This document shows, one piece after another, positions 23,645-34,904 of a DNA stretch of 64,000 nucleotides (the stretch's first letter is position 1; each line of letters opens with the position of its first letter). Source of the DNA: Lactuca virosa (taxonomy: Eukaryota > Streptophyta > Magnoliopsida > Asterales > Asteraceae). A model generated the notes under the pieces. The model was not told where the DNA came from, did not search any database, and saw nothing but the letters and a program-made list of their open reading frames with translations. The stretch spans positions 104,310,704 to 104,374,703 of the forward strand of contig CAKMRJ010005745.1 in assembly GCA_928212115.1 (NCBI GenBank). The letters run 5' to 3'. A program made the translations under genes and the position numbers.

Positions 23645-24309
23645 ACTAAAAGTTAAACAAACAAAGTCATAAGTAATAAAAATCAATTTCACTTGAATAA
23701 TGTTTTATCACGGAAAGGGTTCATGTGGTATAATATTATAACGAAAATGGTCTTACCTAATTCATTTTATAAGAAATATTATTGAATGCTATTCAAAATC
23801 ATTGATTTCAAACATAGACAATATATATTAATGTCATTCATGAAACGCCCCTGTACAAATGCTTTTCACATAAATAGTCCCTAATCGATTACTGGTGCAT
23901 AAAACATAGTTATGGAAATACACATCTATTTTATAAACTTTATTACTTGGTGCATAATTGAAAACATTAAAAGTAAAAGGAACATTTTTGTGTAAAAATC
24001 AATTCATAAAAAACATTTTCAACCAGTGAAACAAAAACTTACAAGATTCACTGATATGGATCTTACCCTTCCTTAGGCTAAACGGTATCGAGGCGGGAAA
24101 GCTACGCGTGGGGCTGAGGTGGCAAGCTCACCTACGCGTGAACACCGCCCCAGGTGTGCGTATGTGACTTGTGGAGTGATACCCTTCACGGAAGAAGACA
24201 GCCAATGAAATGAAAGGAAAAAGGAGCGTTGAACGAATCTTTTGACTTTTGACCGGGTAGGGATTAAACAAAAAAAAAAATACAATTAAATTTAAATAAC
24301 ATCTTTTAC

Positions 24310-24314
<5 letters not shown>

Positions 24315-24389
<75 letters not shown>
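24315..24389. repeat. (TA)n microsatellite
   Basis: About 37 TA units, just upstream of the SANT/Myb-like gene remnant. Confidence 0.95.
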
Positions 24390-24391
<2 letters not shown>

Positions 24392-24473
24392 TACACTTTC
24401 ACCTACACATTCACACTTACACTTCCAATTCAAAAAAAAATTCTCCTACTTTCTTTCAATTTTCTTCAAAAAA

Positions 24474-25618
24474 ATGGATTCCAACCAAAATACTCCATCC
24501 ACTCCAAACACCCCAAACACTCCTAGTGATTATCAAGCTTATATGCAATTGTTGAATTCTCCAATCCAACAACAACTTTTATTCACTAACCTTCCCTACA
24601 ACCCACAATTCTTCCAATAACAACGACCACAACAACAACTTACCCAACCTCAATTCATTCCCCAATTCCAAGCTTTTCAACAACAAGCTTCTCCACAATT
24701 CCAAACTCAATCATCTCAAGTCCCATTAACTCAATCCCAAACTGTCAACCTCGACAACGACGATGAGATGGTCCAAGAAACACCACAATCATCTCGAAGA
24801 AGGCAAGTAAGAGGAAAAGGGAAAAAGAAAGCAACGGCTTGGACTGAAGAAGAAGAAGAAGCTTTAGCAAAAGCTTGGATTTTCATATCCTGTGATTCGA
24901 GGAGAGGCAACGTGCAATCTGGAGAAAGTTTTTGGAATCGTGTTGTGGACCACTTTCACGTGCTTCTTGGAAGAAAAATGGATCGGTCCTACTACGCGGT
25001 CAACGGAAAATGGCGTGATCTTCGCGCGATTTGCACAAAGTTTAATGACATATTTGAAAATCTAAAAAATATGCATAAAAGTGGTTCCAACGATTTCAAC
25101 GTTTTATCTACCGCGTGCTACCAATTCAAACTGACCAACAACGGTAAACCATTTGGTCACCAAAAAGCGTGGGAAGTGTGCCGTCAAGGTCCAAAATGGG
25201 TCCTTAATCCAGAGACATCGCATTCAGACTCGACCACCGGCTCCAACAAAAGAACAAGAACTTCTGAATCGGACGCGGGTTTTGGGCTAGACCTCAATGA
25301 TGACGTCGATGGTGCCGAGGAAGAGGGTCCGCCTGAAGTCCAACTCCGTCGACCACCGGGTAGGGACAAAGCAAAACGGGCGGCGTCTTCAAGGGGGAAA
25401 GCAACCGCAACTAGCGACGACGGGCTTGTGGAATCCATAGATAAAACTTTAAGTTTTCTAGAAAAAAATACCAATCAGCAGAGGAAGGTCGTCGCCAAAA
25501 ACTCGCTCTCACCGATCTTCAAATCATAAACACGAAACCTCAACCGGATCTCGACCCTGAAAATCTCGCCACATTTCTGAAAATCCAACAACGTGTCCGT
25601 TCTAAATATGACGATTAG
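24474..25618 (+). pseudogene. SANT/Myb-like DNA-binding protein gene (PIF/Harbinger-associated type), broken
   Basis: The natural ATG is at 24474, followed by a Gln/Pro/Ser-rich N-terminus. A TAA at 24617-24619 replaces what is probably a CAA codon in a Gln run; an open stretch restarts at 24768. This holds KATAWTEEEEEALAKAWI and WNRVVDHFHVLLGRKMDRS, the trihelix/SANT-like domain of plant proteins often labelled NAM-associated and of PIF/Harbinger second proteins, then an acidic linker and a Lys/Arg-rich segment. Near 25495-25505 (AAAAA run) the frame shifts. The family-like C-terminus (LATFLKIQQRVRSKYDD) continues in another frame to the TAG at 25616. It was carried in by a Harbinger-like element or captured by the CACTA. 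Confidence 0.7.
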
Positions 25619-26873
25619 GTTCTAATATTTATGTTTTAGTTGTGTGTTTTTTTAAGTAAATTAGGATAAATAAGTAATTTAGGATTTTTTTTTGTCGTTT
25701 AAGTATTTTAGGAAAAATAAGTAATTTATGATTTTTTTTATTGTTGTTTTTTAAATATTTTAGGATTTAAGTTTGTGTGTTTAAAAATTAATGCAATGTA
25801 TTTTAATTTAATGTTTTTAATGTGTGTTTTATTTGAATTATTTTTTAATTTAATTTAATATTGTTTAAAAATATAAAAAAGAAAAAAAAATGATGTGGAG
25901 TGGTAACCATTTTTAAGAGTTAGTGGTTTGGTAGTAGGTTAGTAGTGAAGGTGATGTGGGCTGATGTAGGGGTGAGCATAGGCGGGTACCCGCCCTATTT
26001 GTCAGGAACCGGAACCGGAACCGGCGGTTCTTGAAATGTTGGAACCGGAACCGAACCGGTGTAACCGGTTCTTTATATATTGGAACCGCTCCCGGAACCG
26101 CCGGTTCCGTTTCCGGTACTGGGTACCCCATTTCTAAACATAAATTTGTATTAACAACTAATTTTTTTATTTCTAAACGCAAACATTAATTATAAACAAG
26201 GTATATTTATGTTATAATTGTCGGTTTTTAATATAACCTTAATAGAGAGCAATGCACACTGTTTATTCATAGAAATTGTGATTATCAATAATAATAAAAA
26301 CATCTTGGTGATAGAAGTTTTATAAATATCATACATGACAATAACAATTTCCATTAGTAAGGAGAGGTTTGAAGTAAAAAATAAAAAATAAACTGAGAAA
26401 TCAAAGCAAATTTGATTACAATTTAATAATTTACATCCAATATCAACGCAAATTTAATTTCTTTGGTCAATGAATGTAGTTCACAAAATTTAGCATGTCC
26501 TTTTAAAAATTAGGGAAATACCATAAGGAATACAGTGGCCACTAAATCATGAAGTAGAGTTAAATCAAATTTATTTAAAGATAAAACTTCAAAAATGGTC
26601 CCAGTGGTTTCCGAAAATATCAAGTTTAGTCCCTAAGTTCAAAAAACGTCACAGATGGTCCCTGTGGTTTCAAAACTTTTAACAAATGGTCATTTTCGCT
26701 AACTCCGTTAGCTTTTGGCCGTTAAGTGAAGGGTATTTCCGTCATTTCACAAAAGAGGGACCATTTATGAAGTTTTTTGTTATTTAAAAAAATATAATTA
26801 TTTAATAAAGGGTCCCACCCCCTCTCTCTCTCTCTCAAAAGAACCCATTTTAAACTGGATCTTCACTTCGTCG

Positions 26874-27092
26874 ATGAACTCATCTTCCGCCATATCAAAC
26901 GAAGAAGACTTATCCCCTTTCATCATCAAAACCTTCGCCTCGGGTAACCCCGAAACCCGACTCCACCACCTCCATCATTTCTGCAGATCCAAAGAGGTTG
27001 AGATCGAAGAAGTCTGCAAGGTTCATTATCAGGACTTCATAATGGCTTTCGATGACCTGCGTTCTCTTCTTTTAGGCGTCGAATCGCTTAAA
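26874..27092 (+). pseudogene. Captured N-terminal fragment of exocyst subunit SEC15
   Basis: The translation contains ISNEEDLSPFIIKTFASG, TRLHHLHHFCRSKEVEIEEV and CKVHYQDFIMAFDDLRSLL, which I recognise as the conserved N-terminus of plant SEC15 (exocyst, vesicle tethering at the plasma membrane). About 73 of some 800 residues are present. The frame runs on to 27176, but from 27093 it reads the antisense of an isocitrate dehydrogenase exon, so the last 27 residues are accidental. Its ATG is about 35 bp inside the terminal repeat boundary. A fragment this short has no expected exocyst function. Confidence 0.8.
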
Positions 27093-28202
27093 CATTCCCA
27101 ACATTTCCAGCTGATGCACCTTGCTCAAAGATTGCATACTCAGTTCCAACATTTCCTGCAACAATTCCAATCATAATGGTTGTTATTAATTAGGTCTCAA
27201 TTGAAGAAAATCAAGAAATAGCAACAAGAGTACTTACCTCCTGGCATGACACCCGTCCCACCAGCAATTCCAGCTGCAGTGTTTGCAACTAGGTTGCCAT
27301 AAAGGTTAGGAGTCACCTGAAAGATTCAGTGAGGAAGAATGTGTAAAAAAATGGAAATGATGGTGTATGATAGATTAAGAAGATAAGATTAACATACCAT
27401 GACATCGAATTGATCAGGCTTTGAAACAAGTTGCATGCAGCAATTATCAACAATGATTTCGTTGTATTTGATGTTGGGATATCTTTTAGAAATCTCCCTA
27501 CAAGATTCCAAGAAAAGACCATCTGCAAGCTTCATGATGTTTGCTTTATGAACAGCTGTTACAGTCTTTCTGTTGTTGAGATGAGCATATTCAAAAGCAT
27601 ACTGTGCTATGCGTTCAGAGCAGAACTTTGTTATCACCTAAAATGACACCATAATCAGACACAACACAAAGAAACTAATATACTGCAGTTCAAGAGTAGC
27701 CAATTTCACATAGGCATTTCATCGAACAACAAGCATGCGATGATAATGAAATTAAGAAACCCAAATGTACCTTAAGACTTTCAACGACACCAGGAACAAC
27801 CTCATGCTCCAAACCCGAATACTCCCCCTCCGTGTTCTCCCTTATCACCACGATATCGACGTTTTCATGCCTAGAAGGCAACCCAGGCAAATTAAAACAG
27901 CTCACAAGCGAGACATACAAATCCAGTTCTTTCCTCAACAGAAGATTCAACGAATTAACCCCTCCGCCCACCGGCGTAATCAATCCGCCCTTCAAACAAA
28001 CTCTATTCTTCTTAATCGAAGCCATAACATCATCGGGTATCGTGTTCATGTCGCCATGAACTTCAAATTTCTCGAAGGTAACCGGCGCACGCATTGCCTC
28101 GAAGACCTGTTCAACGGCGCCGGTCACCAAAGGGCCGATCCCATCGCCAGGGATTAGAGTAACGAGTCTTGGAATACCCTCTCCGGTAATAGGGTTAACT
28201 GG
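27093..28202 (-). pseudogene. Captured NAD-dependent isocitrate dehydrogenase regulatory-subunit exons
   Basis: Minus strand: exon 28202-27771 (PVNPITGEGIPRLVTLIPGD, then VVIRENTEGEYSGLEHEVVP), exon 27637-27398 (KANIMKLADGLFLESCRE, YNEIIVDNCCMQLV), exon 27316-27238 (VTPNLYGNLVANTAAGIAGG) and exon 27155-27093 (NVGTEYAIFEQGASAGNVG). All junctions keep GT...AG and phase. This is mitochondrial TCA-cycle IDH, most like the regulatory subunit. No transit peptide or C-terminus is present, so it covers roughly the first two thirds of the mature protein. No stops or frameshifts were seen inside the exons, which points to recent capture. Confidence 0.88.
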
Positions 28203-28920
28203 TATTATGTTAATTAAGAGAGAGAGAGAGGGGTGGGGCCCTTTAATTAAATAATTATATATTTTTTTCTTTTTTTTTAAATAGAGAAAACCTCATAAAT
28301 GGTCCCTGTGTATTGAAATGACGAAAATGCCCCTCACTTAACGGTAGAAAGCTGACGGAGTTAGGCGTAAGGACCATTTGTTAAAAGTTTTGAAACCATA
28401 GAGACCATCTGTGAGATTTTTTGAACTTAGGAACTAAACTTGATATTTTCGGAAACCACAGGGACCATTTTTGAAGTTTTGTCTTATTTAAATCATAGAT
28501 ACTTCATTCAAGAATTACATAATTAAAATATTAATTACTTATTTACATATAATTATACTATTGTTTTTCTTGTATACTAATTCTTAAATTTAATTAGACA
28601 TAGCTTACTGATTATATTAAACCCAAAAATATGGTTTTATTGTTTTGTAAGGCAGTCATTGGACCGGGTACCCGGCGGGTAACGGTTCCAGAAAAATGAG
28701 AACCGGAACCGGAACCGCTTAAGGCGGTTCCAAAATTTTAATAACCGCAACCGGAACCGTTTTCGGTTTCGGTATCGACGGTTTTGAGGCGGTTTCGGTT
28801 CTAAAAGCGGGTACCCTGTTCCACCGTTGATGTGCCTTCACTTTTTTAGTAGCTGGTGGTAACCCTACCCTTAGCCTTATTTCTCTCTTCCCGACTTCTA
28901 TACGAGAGTTTGCACCTAAT

Positions 28921-29009
28921 TGCATCGTATCGCATCGCCTCGCCGTTTCGACCTAATTGCATCGCATCGCCGTTTTGACCTAATTGCATCGCATCGCCGT
29001 ATCAACCTG
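28921..29009 (+). repeat. Short tandem repeat, CGACCTAATTGCATCGCATCG type
   Basis: About three units of 28-31 bp built on ACCTAATTGCATCGCATCGC, slightly diverged. No coding role seen. Confidence 0.75.
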
Positions 29010-29064
29010 ATCGGATACAAAAGAATTCACCCTGATACGTACACCGCAGTCATATCTCCATTCG

Positions 29065-29304
29065 TCTCTCCTTCTCCATTCATCGCATCTACCATTTCTG
29101 GTCATTGCGTTTCTGGTATCCCTCTCTCTCTCTCTCAATTAATTCTGTGTATTTCTATGACTCCGATTTTATTAGGTTTAATTCCGATTTTTTTTTTCTT
29201 TCTAAGTGGCTGTGAATTTCTATGATTTGTCTTTTGACAAATCATATTCGTCTCTCCTTCTCCATTCATCGCATCTACCATTTCTGGTCATTGCGTTTCT
29301 GGTA

Positions 29305-29341
<37 letters not shown>

Positions 29342-29436
29342 TGTGTATTTCTATGACTCCGATTTTATTAGGTTTAATTCCGATTTTTTTTTTCTTTCTA
29401 AGTGGCTGTGAATTTCTATGATTTGTCTTTTGACAG
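29065..29436 (+). repeat. 186-bp tandem duplication
   Basis: The block starting TCTCTCCTTCTCCATTCATC at 29065 is repeated from 29251 nearly unchanged, differing mainly in the length of an internal CT microsatellite (29106-29120 versus 29310-29336) and a few bases after it. Near-identity implies a recent event. Confidence 0.85.
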
Positions 29437-29439
29437 TGA

Positions 29440-30470
29440 GTTTATTTGTTCTATGCTAGCTCCTCTCGTAGTTTATTCTTCAATCAAATAAGGAAATCGA
29501 TTGTAAATGCTTCCCAGTTCATTCTCTTAACAATGCCACTAATTTGACTTGACCTACAGTATCCTAGATAAGCAAAGGAATAAAGCTTTACTCATTTTCT
29601 TTTGGATTTTGCAAACAAACTTTCTTCCAGACATTTAAGTAACCTTGAACCAACTCAAGTATTATTCCAATTTCTATGTACCTAAATAGTTCCTTAAGCT
29701 ATCAGACTTGTGATGCATCCAATTAAGAACGTGATCTGTTTAGGTCACATACAAAAGCTCAAACTGTTATGATTTGGGTAACCAAAATTTGCCAGTTTGG
29801 GTATATTACCTCTATGTATTTAGTTCTTAACTTTGTAAACTAAACTGTTTTTGGAAATCTGTTTTGGTGGCTGTTGTCCTAACTCTGATTGTTATATTGA
29901 TTACTAATGCTTTTATAGATTATGCTATTAACATGATGTCATTATTCTAAAAACCATTGTTTCCTCTATGTTTAGACCAACATAAATCTTAAAGAAAGCA
30001 TACTTACTTTTGGATACAGAAAGAGCTGATGACTCTTTGGGCTGCAATTTTCAAATAACAGGCTAATAAATAACTAGGTGACTTTTGAACCCAAATTGAC
30101 CTTTTTTCATATAAATAGATTGGAATTTCCACCTCTAATAAAAATGGAATAAAAATCATTCAAACACAATACACAAGAATATGAGCGATTAGCTACTCAT
30201 CTTAAATGGCTTGGACACGTTTTGTTGAGCATCATTATCCACAAATCTTTTGGTTAACTGTTCATTCCCCACCTCTGAACTTATAACCTCAGGTTCAATA
30301 TGTGTATGACTTAAAAGGTGAAATAAATCAGCTTTATCTTCCTTTTCACCTTTCTCAGCTATGGTATTGACTGAAGGATATAAGTTGTTACAAAATTTGG
30401 TAAAATAAAAAAAGAACTTCTTTGTTTTGTCAATTTGTTTACTTTATGTTGGGCTTTAATTAGGGGCAGT
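29440..30470. other. CACTA interior, no gene recognised
   Basis: AT-rich unique-looking DNA with intron-like composition. I see no coding block before the PTEN-like exons; it may be captured intron or 5' flank of the same source gene. Confidence 0.35.
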
Positions 30471-30727
30471 TATGTCATTTTTACTACATTGCTTGCATAT
30501 TCACTCCTGCAGGGTTGAAAAAATATATGATGCCATTCGAGGAAGTATAGTGAAAAGAGACATCTACCTTGACTTTCAATTGAAAAAAAAAACTCTCACT
30601 TGTTATGCAATAAGTTACTGCTCTTACAGGAATTCTGGTATGTATTTGTTCTTTTTAATCAATTTATGTTTTTTCTCTTTCTTTTTCATTTTACTGTAAT
30701 AATATGGTTTTAAGTTTAATTGTATAT

Positions 30728-31095
30728 TCACAGAAAGAAGTTGGAAGCCCTGAACTGGAGAGTGGTGCTGTTAATGCTGCTCTAGATCTTTATGATGTCA
30801 TTCCATTCCCTTGTCTATTCCAAATTTCCATTTCATCATTTTCTCATACACCTTTAAACTCTTTGCACGTTGTCCACTGTAAGGCCGGAATGGCCAGAAT
30901 AGGCTTAGTGATTTCATATATTCTTTTATATCTCGAGGTAACATCAACTGCTCAATTTACTAAACTACCCCTGATACAAACTCTATATTAAGTGTCACTT
31001 ATTCATGCAGCTTTTCCCTACCGCTGAAGAGTCTATATCATATTATAACCAAAAAATGTGTTGATGGAAAAGGATTTGTTCTCCCAAGTCAAATA
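30728..31095 (+). pseudogene. Captured PTEN-like phosphatase fragment
   Basis: One exon (to 30937) encodes LHVVHCKAGMARIGLVISYI, containing the phosphatase P-loop HCxxGxxR with catalytic Cys and Arg kept. It is followed by a GT...AG intron (about 30938-31010) and an exon beginning LFPTAEESISYYNQK, as in plant PTEN2-type lipid phosphatases. Right after this, two bases are missing relative to the frame that reads CVDGKGFVLPSQ, so it is broken. C2 domain exons were not found. A possible upstream exon near 30510-30640 is too weak to assign. Confidence 0.7.
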
Positions 31096-31196
31096 GTAAA
31101 TCATTTTATTATTTTACGATTTTTTTAATTTCATTTATATAATGATTTTTTTCACAAACAAGACGAACAACTTTTGGTACTTAGGTTTTCTACATG

Positions 31197-31457
31197 GCAA
31201 GAAATAGCAACATGCTTTCATTTATGTTTATTACAACATTGTACCTTTATTTTTGCTCTTATACAAGCATCATATTTTATAAAGACACAATTATAGCATT
31301 GTACTTTCAATTTTTATCTTATTAAGACCTTATACATTGAAATTACCACAAAAACTTGCTTTGTATTGGGATAAGATTGCTATAAATTCATTTATTTCAA
31401 TAAAGTAGGATGCTATAATAAACAAATGAATAAAAGTTCATTGCTATTTCTTGCAAT
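31197..31457. mobile_element. MITE with inverted GCAAGAAATAGCAA ends
   Basis: Left end GGCAAGAAATAGCAACATGC and right end TTCATTGCTATTTCTTGC form inverted repeats that extend about 45 bp with mismatches. Degenerate single ends recur at 31619, 32216, 32626, 22057, 22139 and 27207. Target duplication not clear. Confidence 0.55.
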
Positions 31458-31459
31458 TA

Positions 31460-32640
31460 ACCATTTCTAATATCATATTCTTGCAGACTGTGGGATAGCT
31501 GAATATTTTCCCAGTTTAGACGGGATGCTTCAATAAGATCCATATTTACTTTATAGTTAATATATATTTTTTCTCTTCTATTTCAGTTTACGAATTCTAT
31601 CATAAATATTGTAAATCCAATAAATAGCAACACACTTTTGTTACATGTTTATTATAGCATCCTACTTTCATTCATTTCTATTTACAACATTGCAGGTCTG
31701 AACTCAGCAGTGAGCAGCAGGTCCAGCACCACCAACTCCAAAATCGGTAGTGGAATTGTATGTCTAACACAATACTCCATTTGGATCCGAGAGATAGTAA
31801 GTATTCACCAAATATAGTGATGGAATATATCATATTTGCTTAAATGATATTATGACAATTATTGTTTTTTAATCTCAAATAGCTTTATGTGTTTGTTACA
31901 CATGTTGCTGGAAGATTTAACTGTTTAAGTGAAGCTACTAAGCAGGAGACAGCTGCAAAAATCTTGAAATGCTTGAAAAACATCATGTTAGTTGAAATGA
32001 GACCTCACATAAACACAAGTTGTTCATCAATTAAATGATTTTGAAATGCAGATGTCTTGAGATCTTTTACTCAATTATCTTCTTTGAGAGTGTCCTCTAT
32101 CCTTACCTGCTTGATGTTTCTTGAATGCAGGACCATTATTCTTGTGCAGAGCCTACATGTGAGGTATGCCTTTCAACACTGCAACAACTCTTGTTATTCT
32201 TTCAATTATTTTAACTAAATGCAAGAAAAAGCAACATAGATTATCTTGATATGTTGATTATAACACCCTACCTTCATTTATTCCTATTAGAAGCAATGTT
32301 ACATAAAGCAATGTTACAATTTATTGCAGGAAGGTTAGAAGCAATGTTACTTAAAGCAAAGGGCATAGGCTAAGGCTGAAAAAGCCCCCACTATGGAATG
32401 GAATGTGGCCATTACAGAGGAAATGTGATTCCTTCCTTTTTGTTAATTTTCATTCCATCATGGAATGGAATGAAAAATTGCAATATAACCCATTTTTAAC
32501 TATGTAGTTTTTAGTGATTTAGATCTTTGTAAAAGAAATTTCCTTCTTTTAGCTTCTTTTTTTATAAGTAGAGAACAATTTATATATTGTGGGTTTGTTT
32601 AAATTTGAGAACAAATGGGTCAAATACAAGAAATAGCAAG
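31460..32640. other. CACTA interior, no gene recognised
   Basis: AT-rich, with pieces of the same MITE family. A block at 31690-31790 looks more GC-balanced and might be an exon remnant, but I cannot name it. Confidence 0.3.
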
Positions 32641-32789
32641 AAAAATCAGTAACCAGTTTTTTTGGTAATAATTGGATAAATCAGTGACGACTTTTTATGG
32701 TCATTAACCGGATAAACCAATAACGACTTTCTATGGTCACTAATTATATAAAACAGTGATGACTTTCATGGGCACTAGTTAGATAAAAC

Positions 32790-33035
32790 AGTGACGACCT
32801 TTTATGGACACTGATTAGATAAAACAGTGACAACTTTCATTGATTAGTGACAACATTTAGTGACAAAAGAGGTCGTCCTTTTATGGACACTGATTAGATA
32901 AAACAGTGACGACTTTCATTGATTAGTGACAACATTTAGTGACAAAAGAGGTCGTCCTTTTATGGACACTGATTAGATAAAACAGTGACGACTTTCATTG
33001 ATTAGTGACAACATTTAGTGACAAAAGAGGTCGTC
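32790..33035. repeat. 79-bp subterminal tandem repeats of the CACTA element
   Basis: The unit marked by GGTCGTC recurs at 32871, 32950 and 33029 (spacing exactly 79 bp), each with several AGTGAC motifs. The first two units are nearly identical. It lies next to the right terminal repeat, where CACTA transposases bind. Confidence 0.9.
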
Positions 33036-33234
33036 ATAGATTTAGTGACAAGAATACTTTAGTCACTATTTAGTGACCCGTTTTATAAATTGGTCACTAA
33101 TCAATTTTTCTGACGGACCTATAGTGACGAAAAGTGACGACCTAAAGTTTGGTCACTAAATCATTTAGAGACGACTCCTTCTATTGTTAGTGACCATTTC
33201 GTTTTCGTCACTAATTGGCATTTTTTTTGTAGTG

Positions 33235-33720
33235 CAATTACGTAACAACAAAAAAATGGGGACATGCAAAGAAAAAACTGTTACCACCTACAAAGAAAAA
33301 CCCCATTTAAAAACAAAAAGTAAAAAACTCTTTAAAATGATTATGGGCAATGATTTTGTCAAGTAAGTCTACTTCCACTTTCTAAATATATTTTTATCGG
33401 TTCAAACCAATTAATTTCTAAGATGACAATTTAGAATTTTTTTTTGTTATTGCTTTAATTTTATCTAAATATTGATGATTGGGTCATGATTGCTTGATTA
33501 TCTTGGATTTACTGGTTTATATGTATACAACTTTTCTTGAAATAGTATTTTTTTTTTGTATGTGTGTTACTGTTACTCTACGAATCATACCATTGTAGTT
33601 TTTTGTTTGCGCGTTTTTCTTCTATGGGTTTAACCACTCCATTTTGATTGATTTTCCTTTTGAGGTAGACAAGTTGTTTTACAATCACAACGCCCAAGAC
33701 CGAAACAAATATCATATGCA
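33235..33720 (-). repeat. Orphan copy of the RLP upstream region, right part
   Basis: Resumes after the CACTA element. Matches 39030-39410: both have TTTATCTAAATATTGA-like text, a poly-T stretch, GGTTTAACCA and TTTTGATTGATTTTC/TTTTGATTAATTTTC, then TTTTACAAYCA. With 22340-23183 it makes a full upstream unit. Confidence 0.6.
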
Positions 33721-34400
33721 CATTAACAGACCAAGACCGGTCTCCAAAAGATTCAGTCTTTTTTTAGACTGGTTTTGGTTTTTTTGGTCCGGTAATACGG
33801 TTTTTGTGCACTTCTTTCTTCGTTGAGTCAATGTGGGACACACAACTATCCACCAAAATGAATGTTACACATGCCCTTTGATCTCTCTTAACATGCTTTT
33901 TTATAATTATATTAATCACATTATATTATTTAGAAATATGTAAAGAGGACTCTTCTTATAAAACAATATGTGAAGGTTTTTTTGTGAAACTTTCATCCAC
34001 CGGCTGCAAGGAGGTTATTTTCATATTTTGTACTTTTTTTTATAATTTTATATTTAGTTATAAATAATAATGATGTCATCTGGGTTTTTGGACCGGTCCG
34101 ACTGTTTGACCATCGAACAACTAAGATGACCGATCCAGTTTTTAAAACATTGACTATGATGGACTAAATTGTAAAATCAACCATTTTAAGATTATTGTTT
34201 TTGTGATTATTTTGTAAATTAAAATTTTTTTTAATATAAAATAAAAATGAAAAAAAATAATAGTAATAACATTTTTGGTATAATAACTAGAATGACGGCT
34301 TTCTAATAAGACATGTAATTGTTACTTGAAATTTGGATATTTTTTTTAATAAACATTCTTACCTTATAACATAAAGTTTAATTTGAGAAAATACATAGAA
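33721..34400. other. Intergenic DNA
   Basis: AT-rich, no gene or defined repeat found. Confidence 0.35.
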
Positions 34401-34904
34401 AGACATCTTAATCTCATAATCTGTATGAAATATACTCTAATTAGAGGAGTACCGTATTAAACCTAATGTATGCCAATTAAATTCAATCAAAAAGACATAA
34501 TTATTCTAGTATATAACCAAATCTTGCTTTCATAGAAAGTCTATAGTGATCATGAAAATCCCAAATTTAGAGTTCATGTTATTTGTTTATCGATCTATTA
34601 GTCCAGTTTAGCCAATATTTTGTAAGTTAACCACAAGTTAAAGCATGTGAGTAACAAGTGTATATGGATGGACCATATTTTAGTATCACTTCCACAGATA
34701 ACCTACATTGAGATTTGTCCTATAAAATTGTTCATTAAAAACATACAACATTAATTAAATAGATTTAAAATATAAAGTTTTCAGGTTGCCTTAGTTGACA
34801 CAAATGGAGAAAGGCCACCCATGGTGTTGGTGGTAATTTTATTGATAATAGGGACTTAAAAGTTAAAATTCTGTCAAATAGAAATGAAGCATGATTTTAC
34901 AAGA

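Larger units (their letters stand above)
26580..28483. mobile_element. Pack-MULE (Mutator-like) with 9-bp duplication
   Basis: Long terminal inverted repeats of about 260 bp (26580-26839 and 28217-28483) start GATAAAACTTCAAAAATGG and, on the other end, GACAAAACTTCAAAAATGG. A perfect 9-bp duplication TTATTTAAA lies at 26571-26579 and 28484-28492. The 1.4 kb inside is host-gene sequence: a SEC15 N-terminal fragment and, antisense to it, NAD-isocitrate dehydrogenase exons with introns. No transposase is present. This fits the definition of a Pack-MULE. Confidence 0.92.
25966..28826. mobile_element. Probable hAT-like element with AACCGG-rich ends, split by a MULE
   Basis: The left part (25966-26130) starts TAGGGGTGAGCATAGGCGGG and is dense in GGAACCGGAACCG units in both orientations; the right part (28660-28820) has the same units and GCGGGTACCC. 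This end style is common in plant hAT elements. I could not find clean matching termini or an 8-bp duplication on the right, so borders are approximate. It contains no transposase; 26130-26570 and 28490-28650 are plain AT-rich DNA. Confidence 0.4.
23184..33234. mobile_element. 10-kb CACTA (En/Spm) transposon with captured genes
   Basis: Terminal repeats start CACTACAAGAAAA on the left and end TTTTTTTTGTAGTG on the right, with the 3-bp target duplication CAA (23181-23183, 33235-33237). Subterminal regions are packed with TAGTGACCA/TGGTCACTA motifs in both orientations (23205-23480, 32640-33230), the usual transposase-binding architecture. No TNP2-type transposase is readable, so it is non-autonomous. 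Cargo includes a hAT MITE, a SANT/Myb-like gene, a Pack-MULE and a PTEN-like fragment. The paralogous region near 38980 lacks the insertion. Confidence 0.92.

Noticed and set aside
24128..24433. ORFs rich in Ile-Tyr (also 44290-44484 and 58814-59038)
   Set aside because: Translations of TA microsatellites.
27765..28157. 130-codon forward ORF
   Set aside because: Opposite strand of a clearly coding isocitrate dehydrogenase exon.
27093..28202. Functional isocitrate dehydrogenase gene
   Set aside because: It lacks the N-terminal transit peptide and C-terminal third and lies inside a Pack-MULE.
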